Source: Stenopsyche tienmushanensis
Lineage: Eukaryota > Arthropoda > Insecta > Trichoptera > Stenopsychidae
DNA length: 64,000 nucleotides
Reading direction: 5' to 3'
Assembly: GCA_008973525.1 (NCBI GenBank)
Contig: WACJ01000039.1
Span: 1,426,001 to 1,490,000, forward strand
Shown in pieces: positions 48,624-62,014 of the stretch (position 1 is its first letter; each line of letters begins with the position of its first letter). The notes beneath the pieces were generated by a model that ran no database searches, had not been told where the DNA came from, and saw nothing but the letters and a program-made list of their open reading frames with translations. The position numbers and the translations under genes are program-made.

Positions 48624-50984
48624 TACTTGATAAATGTCTTGTTCCATAAAAGGTATTTAATTGTTATTTTATAATCAGATAATCAGAAATTGCATAGCAT
48701 AAATGGTAGTCCTATCTTCGAGAAGATATGATCGTACGAATAAAATGCATCACATGGAATGGGTTAATCGGCTCACTGCAAATCCAAACAGCATTTGGAT
48801 GCAAATTCTAAATTAAACAGAAGTGCAAGAACAACATATCAATTACTTCGCCTGAGTTTTGAACTTAATAAAACTTCTCAAAGTTTACAACGCGAAAGTT
48901 AACCCGCTTCGCCCAAATGCAATTCTTCATTATTCACGATGCAAGGCGAACGTATGGACCGCCTTAACTTTTCCCATTAATTCTTCAGCAACCAATTTCA
49001 AAGATTTTATAATACATCCGAGTGTTAAATCGATGACCTCCCCGAGGCCTGTGCGGTCTTGAAGGTGTAACATTGCAGAATTGCCCGTCGCACATATCCC
49101 GGAGAAAGAACATAATGGCCATAAAACCGTGAAGGCGGAATTCGCCACACCCGGGAATAAAAATATAAACACAATGGGGCCATTTTAGTGCGGCACAATC
49201 ACATTCTCTTTCAGAAATGTTATTACCAAAATATTTAACGAGCGAAAGAAATGGTCCAGGGTGAGAAATGGCGTTTTACGAGTTTCCGAACAGCGCTATG
49301 TGCGAAACTAAAATTGCGCCACAATAATATATATCAGACGGTATTTCTTCATCGACATCTCAATGGGCGCAAAAAGGACGAAGGGGACATAATAAAACGT
49401 CGCCCGTAAAATTCTTTATAATAAATCATTTAAAAAAACGAATATAATTGCGGTTATTACTCATGGTACAGTTTTGGGATATTAAAATTGACGATATGCA
49501 CTGCCCACCACAAGTTTGGAAAGGCTTCATGATAAAAATGAGTATAAATCATCATTTAGCATATCCTCTTTAATATAACCACATACTGTAAACATTCAAA
49601 TGATATTACATTAACATTACCACATCCATTTCTTATCCATAGTAGATTTTGGGCGGCCCGGTCTTTTTCTGTTGTTCAAAGTTCTAGGCTCTTAGTGTCT
49701 TTAAATGGTATATTGCACTCTCATGATACAAATCTTTATTTTTTTAATATGAAAAGCTCTGATTACTTAATTTGGCTTAATTATTCATCCAAGATGTTTG
49801 AATATATTAAATTTATTTTTATTATCACTATGATTTATTGCCTAAATATGACAGGATAATCGAATTTATCGTCATAGGATATCGGTCCTATTTGGCGTTC
49901 GATTCTATTTCCCTGGCGTATAGAATTTTTGAAATGCGCTCTTTCAGTGTGCAAAAATTCGATCCCGATAACAAAGCGCGAATTAATTAATTTAACACGG
50001 CGAAAAAAATCGCACGAATCATTACTCCCGTCGAAGGCTTAACCATCCGAAAATTGTTTTCCACCCCGATGACGCAATTTCCCGTCACAACTCATTTAAC
50101 CTATAATTGGGCGCGTTTTTTCGAAAATAGATCACACGCCCAAGGCACGAAGGTCGCACAAAATAATTAATTGCGTAGGTAAATTTCATAAACTATGCCA
50201 CGGTACAATAGATCATTCCGATGGCGGCCGTGGAACTTCAGTGGTGATTTCGACAGTGCGAAAGCCGCTCCGAAACAACCCTTCTGTTAATTCAACTGAA
50301 ATATATCATAGTGGCAAAGTTTGACATTTATTGGCCCCGATGATAAAAAATACACTTACGTGTGTACACATTCGCAAACTGTGGAAACTTCAGCGTTTTC
50401 AGGGAGACCGTCGTCTCTACATTTGTTCGAGATTGTGATAAACAGGTCCCCGCTGTATAAGCAAGATTAATGGTGTAATTACTATGTGTGATAAATGCTT
50501 ACTCACACGGAGCACCGAATTCTCTAGTTGAGCGCAGATTGTAAAACTTGAGAGCCAAGAAAATTTAACTAGTTATGTTATATGAGCTTTCGTCGCAACT
50601 TTAGGACGCAATAAGCTAACTGCCCCGAGGTGAAAGCTCTAAATCGTGCTTTAAAACCTTGTTGAGCATATTTTATCCGTCGCATCATATTTAGTAGTTT
50701 ATCTTTGCGTCGAACCGTCATTATGCCGATGAAACCGTCTTATTAAATCTAAGACGCTTCGATTTAATAAGTGATAAGTGTTTCTTCTGAATACAATTGT
50801 GAAATTTGCTAATTTCGGAGATCAAACTGACTGCAGTTGGCTTTGAAATGAGTTTTTTAGTCCTCAGAGTGCTAAGATATGATATATCGTCGATCTTTCG
50901 TGGCCGGTGATGCATATGTTGCATCATAATGGGTTTAACCATTGGCCGCATGATGCCATCCATATAAGCCAATACACTCAAACT

Positions 50985-51420
50985 TTTTTTGTGCGATTTT
51001 TTTTGTGCGATTTTGTAGTTATGCGGTTAGATTTTTGAATTTTTTTAATTTTATTTTTTTATTTTTTCAATGTTTCGACTTTTAAAAACACATTCTCCAA
51101 AGGAAATTGCCAAAATCCAACTACTTACGGAGTTATAGCTATTTTAGTGAAGCGACAACATGGCCGGTCCTACCATAATGAAATCTTTTAACGCGTTTTT
51201 CTCGAAACTACTTTTTTCAACGCGGTTGACATCATATCAAGCACAATAATTTACATGCATTATAGATTATGATCGATTTCTAGGAGGAGAGTTTCAGCTT
51301 CAGGCTGATTTAAAAAAATGTCAATAAAAAGCCAAAGTAGTGTTAAATTATTGGGTAAATTTAAGATGCGATTATGGTTCAATGAGCATTTTTAAACATT
51401 TTTCAAGCGAAATCGCTCGA
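50985..51420. other. Unassigned T-rich DNA
   Basis: Contains a short tandem duplication TTTTTTGTGCGATTTT (about 50986-51015) and T-rich low complexity. No coding potential was recognised. Confidence 0.35.
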
Positions 51421-51429
51421 CGATCAAGA

Positions 51430-52000
51430 ATTACAGTAATATATCCCGTTTATTACAGGACCAAAAGCCGGCTGCATATAATGTGGAGACATTAATATCC
51501 AGACTATAGACAGCTCCAAAGATAAGCATCGCCATAGTGCATCGAGCATCCCATATGAGCACACATACATCGTCCCGGTCGGTAGGTAAAGTCTGTCTGA
51601 TTAAAAACACCGCAGAGAGGGTTGCACAGGGCGGAGGGTTAGGGTGGAGGCAAGACGAGGACGAGGGTGTGGATGCGGGCGGTCGGGCGGTGGGCCGCGC
51701 CGACAGAGATTCAGTGCATAAAAACGACAATGCTCTCGGCTCCATAAAGAAATTCGATTACGCGAAACCTGATGATGTAAATCGGACATAATGCATATTC
51801 AGCGCCAATTTTTTCAGCGCCCGGGCGGATCTTCCGGGTGGATACGGCGGATGTGGGACTTTTTAATCTGCTAAGTGCCGCGTTCCTCGACCGGGGAAGC
51901 TCACAATGTAAGGAAGCGTTTTCCATAAAACGGTCCACGCAAGTGCCGTTTTCATAAGCGGTCCTATTTTTAAAGCCGCACAAATTGCAGTCCTCCAAAA
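51430..52000. other. GC-richer tract upstream of Tet exons
   Basis: CpG-containing sequence at about 51530-51720 stands out from its surroundings. Open frames occur on both strands but match nothing, so a promoter or 5' UTR exon is more likely than a coding gene. Confidence 0.25.
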
Positions 52001-52268
52001 ATAAACGTATTTCCGCTGCTGGATATTTGCGTACAGAACCAAATCATTAGTAATTCAGCCGGCGTTTAAACACTGGATTGCGCTCAACAAGTCACTAGCT
52101 GATGGCTACCATTCAACTCAAATTTGTTTGCTTATAATCCTGGAATTGTATTAAAACTATACAAATTCATTCATATTGAATGACGGTTATTTTGGATTAA
52201 TTTTTTAAAAAATTGCATGAACATATAATAAATATCACTTAAATCAAGTTTAATACAATCATAATATG

Positions 52269-52409
52269 TGAGGCTTCGAACCGCTATTTTTTATTTCGGT
52301 TTTGGCTTCGTCTAGGTTCTTAAAATTTATATCGGTTCGGTTATGGTTTTCGTTCCGGCAAAAATAGCGGTTTTTCCAAGCCAATTATCGGCTCCGGTCC
52401 GAAGCTCTG
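52269..52409. mobile_element. Short hAT-like MITE
   Basis: Ends TGAGGCTTCGAACCG and CGGTCCGAAGCTCTG are imperfect inverted repeats, and the 8 bases on each side (ATAATATG, ATATTACG) agree at six positions. CGGTTCGGTT-like subterminal repeats fill the interior. 141 bp, non-coding. Confidence 0.55.
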
Positions 52410-53039
52410 ATATTACGATAATAAGATCCTATTTATCTAATATTTTCGTTGTTGACTTTCATTCGTGATTCTGTGGGAACGCATAGCACTTCTGATGAAG
52501 TAATATGAATATGTATTTTATTATGATTGGAAAGCATTTTTAAACTATCTGCATTCTATCAATCCAATGTTGATGTGATGATCTGTGGAGTTTGTTTAAA
52601 TTTGCAAACTAACCAATGCCGAAGTAACAAGTACGTCATCCCCATTTTGAACTTAGGTCGCCCAACTAAATATAGTTCAACATCCTTTAGTGCACACCTT
52701 AGTGATAAACTTCATGACTTTCAGATCAAAGTGTTGAAGCCATCTTTGATGCGTTTATTTAAAAGCACACAGGATTACATCGTTTCAGACTCGCTCAAAA
52801 CTTTAATTTGTTTCTGAGCTAAGCGTCATAAAGCGCTAAAACTTTAATTAAAGCGCAGCTTTGTACGTACAAAATAAACGCGACAAATCCTATTGATATA
52901 TTGTGGAATTTTGTATTTTGTATGAATTTATTTTAAAAAAAATGATTGGGAAATTGTGTTTTGTTTGTATCGTTTGGGTAATTAATTATAAATAAAGTTG
53001 GTAGGCAAATTAGTTCGTTGATTAAAATGGCATGGAATT

Positions 53040-53290
53040 GAGTGATGATACAGCTAAGGGGGTGGTGCAGCGCGTTGGTACGGGGTGTTTGGGGCCCTAG
53101 GGGGCTCACCCCCCGTCTAACTAGAGCCGATACATAAGTGAATACACGTTGGGGTAGGTGCAGCGCGCACCGGCTATTGCGCACCCCGTCACGTCAGACC
53201 AAGATCGATTCAAGGTATGTTGTACACCCCCCTGGCGAGGCAGGGCCGGCTGCCACCCACTCAGCCACCCCCCGTACTTATTAGGGAAAC
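53040..53290 (-). repeat. GC-rich SINE candidate
   Basis: A GC-rich block within AT-rich DNA. Read on the minus strand it contains GGTGGCTGAGTGGGTGGC, a good match to a tRNA A box, and about 50 bases on a GAATCGATC segment that could be a decayed B box. No second copy in the window supports it. Confidence 0.3.
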
Positions 53291-55777
53291 CTGATGAACC
53301 GATGTGTGCTCTGATTGCACGACGCTTTCAAATTGTGCCGCCCAAACATGGAATATTCCCATCCTTTCCAGCAAAGACATCCACGGATTCATCAGTTATT
53401 TTATCGCTTTAAAAATATAATATTGTGAGAAAAATGTCTTTTTTTTTCAAATGAGGATTCGTCTTCAGTGTGATGCGAGACGTATTCTAGAGCAGAGAGA
53501 GAAATGCACTCGAGAGAACTATACTGTTGAGTGTCATGTCGTTCAAAACATGAGACTCTTTGCGAGATGAAATCTTGAATATAAGATTTCCTGAAGACAA
53601 AATGTTATCATATAACATCCTGTGAGAGTTTTCTTTATATCTACCATCATATTTGGACCGAATATCCGTATATTTTTATACACACATTGAATATGCACCA
53701 TCATCATCATCGTACGCACCATTTACATATTTTTTAATAACAGACGCTATGGATCGATTTAAAAAATATTAGCGCATTCTTATAGCTGAAGATTTATAGT
53801 ATGAATAAAAAAATATTTCGTTAGAAACTAATAAATAAAGGCGCACATTTGATTACATTCCGTGATCATAAAATTCTGCGACGTTATGAAATTCCGCGAT
53901 CAACGTCCACCGGAAGAAATTATTTCAAAGCTCTTGGTATGATACAGGGCTTATAAAAGCTCTACTACTTAAATCTACAACGTGATAAATTATTGTAATT
54001 ATATTTGAATTTAAATAAATAATTCGCATGGAAGCTGTTGTTGTAAGTTTCACGCTAATCCGCTCGTTCAATTTACTATAATACCTTTACAGTATGTATG
54101 AGCTTAATAGTATTTGTAGCTACATATAGTATGGAGATATTCAGCTTTTATTATATGGCATTTACAAGCCGTACTATAATTTTTGGCGCTAAAAAATAAG
54201 ACCATTTAAAATGCAATTGAACGAATTTATAATTCAAATTGATTCGACAGTGCGCACGGTCCAATTTTAACACTTGTATTGCAGGAAACTTGGATCACAG
54301 TCTCTGATGCGTTAAGAAAACGTTTGTTTCAATACAATTGTATTTCTGGGTGACCTTGTATAATAACATTTTTGAAATAGAAACACTTTGTGTTTTTATG
54401 TTATTGAGTGGGCAGATATTGGGCATTAGAAGACATATCAAATACATCCGAAAACTAAAACAAATACATCAAATTCTGACAAGTTTACAATCATTAACAT
54501 CAACGCAAAGCAAATAAATGCCTCTCTTAGCTAATAAAATACTTTTGCAAATATATATAATAGTAGAAAACATTGTGACAAGTCCCCGTGCAAAATATCC
54601 CACTTGAAACTGCATTTCCATGAGGATGATCGCTGCAAGTTTTGATTAAACTGACCCCTCATAAAATGTGTTAAGACGGTTTCCATTCATTGGATAAAAA
54701 GATCTCCGCGAAAGTGTAACATACACCTGAGATGGAGGCGAAATTTTACACTTGGCAGACAATTTCAAGGTGAAGGTTTTGTGTATTCACCAGACAGCGA
54801 CGACTGGTGGCTGCAGAATTTTGTGGCGACGAGCTGGCTGCCGAGAATGTTGAGAATTCATGAATGACGACAGAAATAGCCCGAGGAAGCCGACATTAAA
54901 CCAAAGCATGAAAGAAGCTGTTCTGACACATCGTACGCTATTATCGTTGTGAAATTCAGACTTAAATTCGCCAATAATCATTTTACAACACAAATTCGTG
55001 CCAAATATTGGACGGCTTCAAATTTAAACCCGATAAATTCAGCACAAATTCAAAAACGATCCTTAATGAAATTCATAAATATCTGAGGATCCAATCGATT
55101 GACACAGTTGATATGAAAATGTATATACAGTTTGCATGCCAATATTAATCATGCAGTATTTAAATTATATAATATTTTAATATTCAGAATTAATGACGTT
55201 TTCAATGAAAAGTTTAAGTGTGTATACATATAGGGCGTATTTATTTACGTTCACAAGTACGCGTATCTCATCACGTACACCACGTAGATTACAATCGAAT
55301 AAAAATTACTATGCCGAAAGCCATAGTTGCGACGCATTGTTGCATGCATTATTTCCGCTAAATCGATCGTTTTTCGAAATTTTCATTTAAATAATTGAAA
55401 CTGAATCGAAAAACACATATTTATAATCTTCATCGCGATATAATAGTCATGGTATAAGATAGACTATGCAATAAGGTCACGAGATAAATAAAAATAAGGC
55501 CAAAATACTAATCGTCGATCGATTTGATCTATCAACAACAAGGACGTAAATAGGCAATGAATTTATCTATCCGCTTCGATTAAAAAATAGAGATAAAGAT
55601 AATGGTGAAGCAGAAATTTTGAGAATCTTCCATAGAGTCGATAGTATTAACACAATTTAAGCGGGCGAAATCGTGCATCGCGCGAGGTAAAATATTCCCA
55701 TGTAAAAATCGCTTTGATTTCAAAGCAGCCATATATTTTTAAGCAAAATGAACTTCTGGAGAGTGAGCGATTTACTA

Positions 55778-56000
55778 TCCCTTGTTAACAGTGACATCTT
55801 CCATTTCTTTTCAGGTGCAATGTGTTATTTTAACAACGCCATCTCTTGTAGCCCTGCGGAGACATTGCACCTGCATACCGACCGATCGTTTCTTGCGCGT
55901 GCTCTGTTTGGGTAGTGACGCGCAGGAGGTGGGAATCGGGAGAGTCGCCGGTTAGCCTTGGCAGCGGGAAGACGTCCCTTCTGCAGCCAGATCTCTCTCG
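55778..56000 (+). repeat. Dispersed repeat V, copy 2 (LTR-like)
   Basis: Inverted counterpart of 14085-14298. It starts around TGTTAACAGTGACATCTTCC and contains the 60-bp segment with CAGGTGCAATGT/ACATTGCACCTG ends and GTAGTGACGCGCAGGAGG. AATAAA follows near 56023. A solo LTR is possible. Confidence 0.6.
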
Positions 56001-56099
56001 TGTGGACATATTATATCTCTCTCAATAAAACATATTATACATTATATCTCGCATTATAGCTCAAATTGCGAAGAAGCAATTATTAACCGTTCAGCCTAA

Positions 56100-56628
56100 A
56101 GTGTGTTAAGAAAATAGTCTTTGAAGCAAATTTGGGCATTGGACTACTGCATCCGAAAAATATGAATATGGTGAGATATACATGAACAATAAAGGTATCA
56201 TATTACAAAATTAAGATCATAAACATAATAACCATAATAAAAAATAAACACCCGTTGTCGTCATCAAACGTATTCTATGACGATTTTTGAAGTGTTTTAA
56301 CTATCTATTGTTAGCTACAAAGTCTTCTTTTTTGTTCTTGTGTAAAGTAACTTTGATGTCATGGCCAATATGGGCCCAGATATAGATGTATAGTTGTTTC
56401 TTTCCCGAAGAAGTCACATGTACGAAGCTTCCTTCACATCTGGATGTTTAGCTTTCTTGAAAGTTTGGCCCACAATCAATGATTGAGATAAACTTTTGAA
56501 TGTTTAAATTTAGAGTATCCAGAATCACACTTTTGCATTTTTTACATTGACGAGGCTTTATCGTTTATTATGCACTTTGTATTGGGATGTCGGATTACAG
56601 GTGGCGCCGGATTAGCGCGGGTCTACTG
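56100..56628 (-). mobile_element. pogo/Tigger-like element remnant, copy 3
   Basis: The right end GGATTAGCGCGGGTCTACTG next to TA gives the cleanest terminal sequence of the family (CAGTAGACCCGCGC when reversed). Internal blocks CATCCGAAAAATATG, ATGGTGAGATATA and GGCCCACAATCAAT match copies 1 and 2. The left boundary is approximate. Confidence 0.65.
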
Positions 56629-57654
56629 TATTAAAATGCATGTTTTCAACGTCGCTTCTCATTTATGTAGTTAATAATAGAAGAGAGCGAACCGACGTCA
56701 ATATTTATTGCCCTTGGGTCTGTCATTTATTCAGCGCACGTAGAATCTTTTAACCTTTCATGCATTAATTGTTATTCTAAATAATGCCACCCCGGTCCGA
56801 ACGGCCTTTACAAACCATATAGGGGTTAATGGGTTGCCGTTCATAATTTCGCAGTTAAAAGATCGTTGTCCCTTCCATGATAATGCGGCGCTGACATTAA
56901 CCGGCGATAATAATTAATGGATGGAAACATTAAATGGCTACAATAATAGGCGTAGCACATCGATGTGTCGTTTTAATATTATCGGACACAACATAGAGAA
57001 TCGTTTCATATGTACAAAGTTTCTCTATGGAGCGCTGATTTGTGTTATTGCTGCTCGCTGCGATCAAATACGCAATTAAGCTATAATGGACGGCCATTGG
57101 CGTAATTATCGTTGATATTCGCCCTATTAAGGATGTACGAATGCTCTAGTAAATTTGTTTAATGGAATTTAAATCGATCCGCTAAAAAATAAGCGCAATA
57201 TGTCAATATGTAAATGCGATGAATCTTCGCCCTCTCTTGACATTTTACAATGTTTATATTATTCAAGTCAAAAATGTTTGCATTTTATCATGCTGACACA
57301 TGCACCACAGATTGAAAACCACTGTTATGTTTAAATATATCGATGCAGAAAGCTCTTTTATATGCACCGCTGAAATTTCGTTTTGATCTATTGGCTGGTT
57401 TAAGAATTATATCAATTTTACGAAAAAAGTTTCATGAATTTTTTGCGAGCGCCCGGACTGAAAAGTGTTAAAGTGCTATATCCGTTATCAGATTTGGGCG
57501 ATTTTCATGAAGCATTTTTCATGTGGTTTAATCCCATTGCCTTTTGCATCAGGTTAAATTAGGATATGATTATTTTTTATAGGAATTTTAGATAGGATCT
57601 ATGAATGAAAAGCGAATTGATAATTATTTTTAAATGATATTTTAGCTATTATAA

Positions 57655-57815
57655 TTTGTTCAGATCCAGGAAATCAGGGTAAATCATGATGGATCTGCCC
57701 AATCTGTTGGAATGATGAAATCGATACCCACATTCAGGATTTGGACTCGTATCTTTATAGCAAGAGTCCAGAAACTAATCCACTATGTCAACATTTGGTC
57801 TTATCTGACAGAGGC
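57655..57815 (-). repeat. tRNA-like SINE, copy 1
   Basis: On the minus strand: GTGGATTAGTTTCTGGACTC, then GAGTCCAAATCCTGAATG (B-box-like), and a tail TTTACCCTGATTTCCTGGAT shared with copy 2. Order and spacing match the copies at 59095-59240 and 61675-61750. Confidence 0.6.
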
Positions 57816-58209
57816 GACATATAAAACATTTAAACACCATATTGCACATAAAGCATTCTACGGATGTATGCAAATGAACATTAGCATGATGTCGACGATT
57901 ATAGCCTTCACCCCGTAATGCGCCAACGACAACTTTAATAATCGAACGAGGCATGATTAAATATTTCATTGTTCACGATCGATGGCACTCAGAAAGGCAT
58001 TAGCGACCTGCAAAGATGCCCAACAGCCCTTCGTGCCGCCAATTAATATATGGCATAATTAAAAAACGAGCACATAATGGTGGCGCTGCATCGTGAGACT
58101 TCATAAAAATCGCTCGCAAGATTGAATAGAAAGCGGCTATGTAAACATGAAATATGCATAAAATCGTCATATATGTAGTTCAAAGCGCATACAAGTGCAG
58201 CTACGTACG

Positions 58210-58530
58210 TATGCATATTGCAATAGAAAATTGCATATACGTGGTCCTTTGCATATAGCGCTGCAACTAAAGGCACTTTCTGCCGCGCATACTCCGTCCG
58301 GCTGAAATGTGTGAAATATTCAGCACCCGCGGAACGCCCTTATATACGCGAACGCTGCTACGTATCACAACATTCGACAGCTGGAAATATATTGGATTCT
58401 CAGACTGAATAAAAGATGACTTCTCAACCGAGCATGAAAATAGAGCATTTTGCAAAATATGTTTTATTAAAACACGCTTTCCGTTTGTCTCATTTCATTC
58501 ATGCAATCGAATAGATAAAGCTAAAATAAC
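58210..58530 (+). repeat. Segmental repeat X, left part, copy 3
   Basis: Shares CATATTGCAATAGAAAATTG and TTTTGCAAAATATG blocks with 17815-18010, and GCATATAGCGCTGCAAC / CATACTCCGTCCGGC blocks with 29880-29990. It is the fullest of the three copies and lies beyond Tet, away from the PDSS2 array. Confidence 0.65.
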
Positions 58531-59094
58531 AATAGATAAGGACGTGCACGTTTCTTCGAGATGTTTATCCAACATTATCTGAAAATTATGTAAGAACGCC
58601 ATGCGTAATCAACCCCGCCTCAAATTTAAAATCGCGCATTTATTTCATTACGAATTAATATAATGCTATCTAAAAATATAATCATTACAGAACAAGAGAA
58701 TCGTCAATTAATAACTATTAAATGACAAAAATCAGAGATGTTCTATCTAATTTATCTCACAGGGCGTTTGATATCAAATTAATAAAAATACATTCGCAGC
58801 ACCTTTTTAATGGTAAACTAATGAGTTTTATGTATCAGCGTTTTAAAATATAGCATTGAATATAAATATTTTAATTAAAGCTCTTATGACGTCTATTAAT
58901 ATGGTGACTTCCCATTGCTTTCCACACGGGATAAAGTAAAAATAGGATTATTTATAAAGGTAAGAGAGGATGGAATCTATGATTGAGAGTAGCGAAATTA
59001 TCATTATATACAAATGATAATTTAATTATTGTTGCAAATTCAATCACTCACTCATGAGCGTCTCTGCACGACTTTATTAACCATCTCAGCATTT

Positions 59095-59240
59095 AATTTT
59101 TTAAATCCAGGAAATCAGGGTAAACCTGGAACGAGTGAATTTTATTTTCTACAATCTAGATTTGAACCCAAACTTTTACAATATGAGTCCACGATCTAAG
59201 CCACTATATCAACATTTGGTTCATAATATCTAATGTGTAA
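59095..59240 (-). repeat. tRNA-like SINE, copy 2
   Basis: On the minus strand: AGTGGCTTAGATCGTGGACT (A-box-like), GGGTTCAAATCTAGATTGTA with a good RNA polymerase III B box, and the tail TTTACCCTGATTTCCTGGAT. Best-preserved member of the family here. Confidence 0.65.
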
Positions 59241-59959
59241 CAATCAATTTAATTTGTCGAGGCGTTGGCTAGTTATCAATATCGTCGTTAACCATGGGAA
59301 GAAGAATTGATGCGTGTGATTATTTCGATCAAGACTCAAAAATAATATTTTAATTTCTACCCAATAATCAAGAATATTTTGCTTCTTATATATTTTTAAA
59401 TTGACGAGGAATCTAAATATGAATTCATCAATTTCTTTAAAAATAATAACAGTTTTCGCAGCATTACATATTCACATATACATCTCGTTTTTCAGCATCT
59501 AAAAGTTATTAATTTAACCCTTTGAAGTCCAATGTGGAGGTGGCATCGACATTTTGTACTCTAGTCTCGATTACAATTATTTAGAGCTATTCTGATGTTT
59601 TTATTCTTTTTGAAACATCAGAACAACTGTTCTAGGATAGATAAATTTCTCATTTTACGACAAACCACCCATTTATTCACTTCCTGATATTTTTTCGTAC
59701 AGTTAAGATTAATGTGTTTGTTCTAAAAACATAAAAAATATGTTCAACAAATAGTCAAGTAATCGGTCTTATCTTATGCAATAGGATTGTATCAAATTCA
59801 AGATAAAATTATTATTAATTGTTATAATAAGTTTTTTTTTTTAGCTTTCTCACAAATTTGTTCGCGTTAATGGCGATAATATGATTGGAATTGATATTTT
59901 TGTCATAAAATCTATAAAAAGGCCTTCACATTTGGTCTTTTGTGATAACGAACCCACGC

Positions 59960-60540
59960 AGTGTAAAATAGTTTAAATAGAGACTGGTTTGCATGTTGTA
60001 TCTACATTTATATTGTTTGCATTAAATATGTTTATGGATCGATGTGGATCATGCATTATTTGAGTCGAATGATTTTACGAGGTCATTAAAAAACGGATAA
60101 TTTTAAAGTGGAAATAATGTTCAGAAACAAGCGTAAAAGCTTTCTATATTTATTTTTAATTGAGTTTCGTACATTTCTGCTGGATGTTCTATAGCAAAGT
60201 TTGCCGGAGTACGCCATAAATTTTCCAAAGAGTTAATGCGGGAAATGTGTCGGTCTCTTTCTGGCGCGCCGCTCCAGACCGCGAGCTTAGAAAGGAAGTG
60301 TTGCCGTCTCGCTCTTTCGGAAACAAAACATAGCGGTCCATAGAACATGGTAGTCGGGCGAAAAGGGGGAGGATTGATTAAATTATTTTGTTACTTCATT
60401 TTTTTACTCCCGGTACACTTCGTAAATGCTTTTCGAATCGCGGACGGAAATAAAAGCGGGAGATTTAAAAAAATAACGAGACAGCACTTGACGATTATTA
60501 TGATAATTTTTCGGTAGTTAATTCGGTCGGCGGTTGCGGA
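59960..60540 (+). repeat. Segmental repeat X, right part, copy 3
   Basis: Uninterrupted counterpart of 19660-21800 and 30940-31250. It contains TGCTGGATGTTCTATAGCAA at the site occupied by the hAT-like element in copy 1, then GCGGGAAATGTGTCGG, TCTCTTTCTGGCGCG and CGTCTCGCTCTTTCGG. Confidence 0.7.
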
Positions 60541-61674
60541 AAAGTTTAAGGTCGGTGGAAAAGTAACTGGGAATTCAGTATGCAACTCACGTGTGCAAAA
60601 AGAGCACTTGCCTCAAAGTTACCTCAATTATACGCTTTGTAATTTACACAAAGGATTTTATTCGTATAATTAACACGTCTGTGAAAAACAGAGATTAGAT
60701 CCACTCTTTATAATGTGGAAGCTTTTTTGAAAAAATATGCTTTGAGCTTCATTAACAAATTCAAGTGGCTTCATAGAAATAATATTTTTGCATTGAATTG
60801 ACGCTGAATAGATGATTGTGGACGTGGATGAATTTATATTGAAAAATTGCGCTGATTTTAAAGCCAAATCCATTAATTATTGTGTGACATAATGCCTTGA
60901 TTATATTATCGCGCTGTAAGAATGTCATGCAATGATTGTTACAACCAAATTGCAATGTCGATAAATTGCTAAAAATAAAAGCGATTATGATACATTAAAG
61001 GTCAAGGATGATTCAATACAATTCATATATTCAATGGAACCCCTTTTCGTGGACAAATTTCAAAGCACGTGTCAACGACGAGTATAAAAATTCAAATCAA
61101 ACGTTTTTATGCAGCAAATGTGTCCATTTAGCATTTATTCAGTCGTTACCATACCATATAAAAAACACAGCAGACGCAACAATTTTTTAGTATCTAATCC
61201 AATTTGTTTGGATGGTTTACGACATCTGGCCGCCGAACTCACACCGATCCCATCGGCGACGCACACCCTTACGATGCAACCCATACGCGCTTATTGTGTC
61301 TGAAGCTCAAATATACGGGAACCACCCACACCCCCATAGCGAAAATTGCATCCCTTTCGGAGCTTTCTCTTCCCTTGCGAAGGAGTGTACGCGCATGGCT
61401 GCAGGACCAAATTCGCATACTCCACTTTCTTCTCCTTTCGTTCACTTAATTTGAGTAATCGGTTTACGCCAGAGTCCTTGGCGAACGTTGGTCTTTGAGG
61501 AATAAATGAAGTTAGAGGAATGACATTACAGTGGGAAATGCCGCTCTCCTTTTAATGCCCTGTAAAATCCTTTAAAACCCTTTGATTTGAGGAGCAGAGC
61601 GCTTGAAGCGACCAAGAATTGCCCAAGAATAATTAATTTTAAGTCTCGGACTTATCTTGACCGAACGTTGGTAT

Positions 61675-61750
61675 AATCAGTTAGTCCCTGGACACTTATT
61701 GTGAAGATATGGATTCGAATCCAGTTGGTAGAAGCAAAATTGTACCATGG
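61675..61750 (+). repeat. tRNA-like SINE, copy 3 (head only)
   Basis: The plus strand has CAGTTAGTCCCTGGACACTT, then GGATTCGAATCCAGTTGGTA with a canonical B box (GATTCGAATCC), and AGAAGCAAAATT as in copy 2. The tail segment is not present. Confidence 0.6.
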
Positions 61751-62014
61751 CATCATGATTTTTGATAATATTAGGGGGACCAAAGAGTATTCGCGTATTT
61801 TGAGACCTTATGTTTGAGCTCAGTTTGTATCCGAACACAGCGACGGAAACATCTTTGTAAATTATTTTTTCTTGCAGAACTATCGTTAAACATTATTTTC
61901 GTCTAACACATTTTTTTAGATTATTAAGGATAAAATGTTCAGATCCAAAACTATCGAAGACATATCCAGCATTGAATGCTAATTTTTAAAATTTTAATAT
62001 CGATGCACTAAAAG

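Noticed and set aside
51431..51998. Pro/Ser-rich minus-strand frames as missing Tet N-terminal exons
   Set aside because: No CXXC zinc-finger pattern or other Tet similarity, and equally long frames occur on the opposite strand.
61204..61454. Two overlapping 80-codon frames in a GC-richer tract
   Set aside because: Overlap in different frames without domain similarity or splice context; likely non-coding.
61700..61740. A tRNA gene suggested by the B box GATTCGAATCC
   Set aside because: No acceptor stem pairing or anticodon arm could be drawn; the sequence fits the SINE family found twice more nearby.
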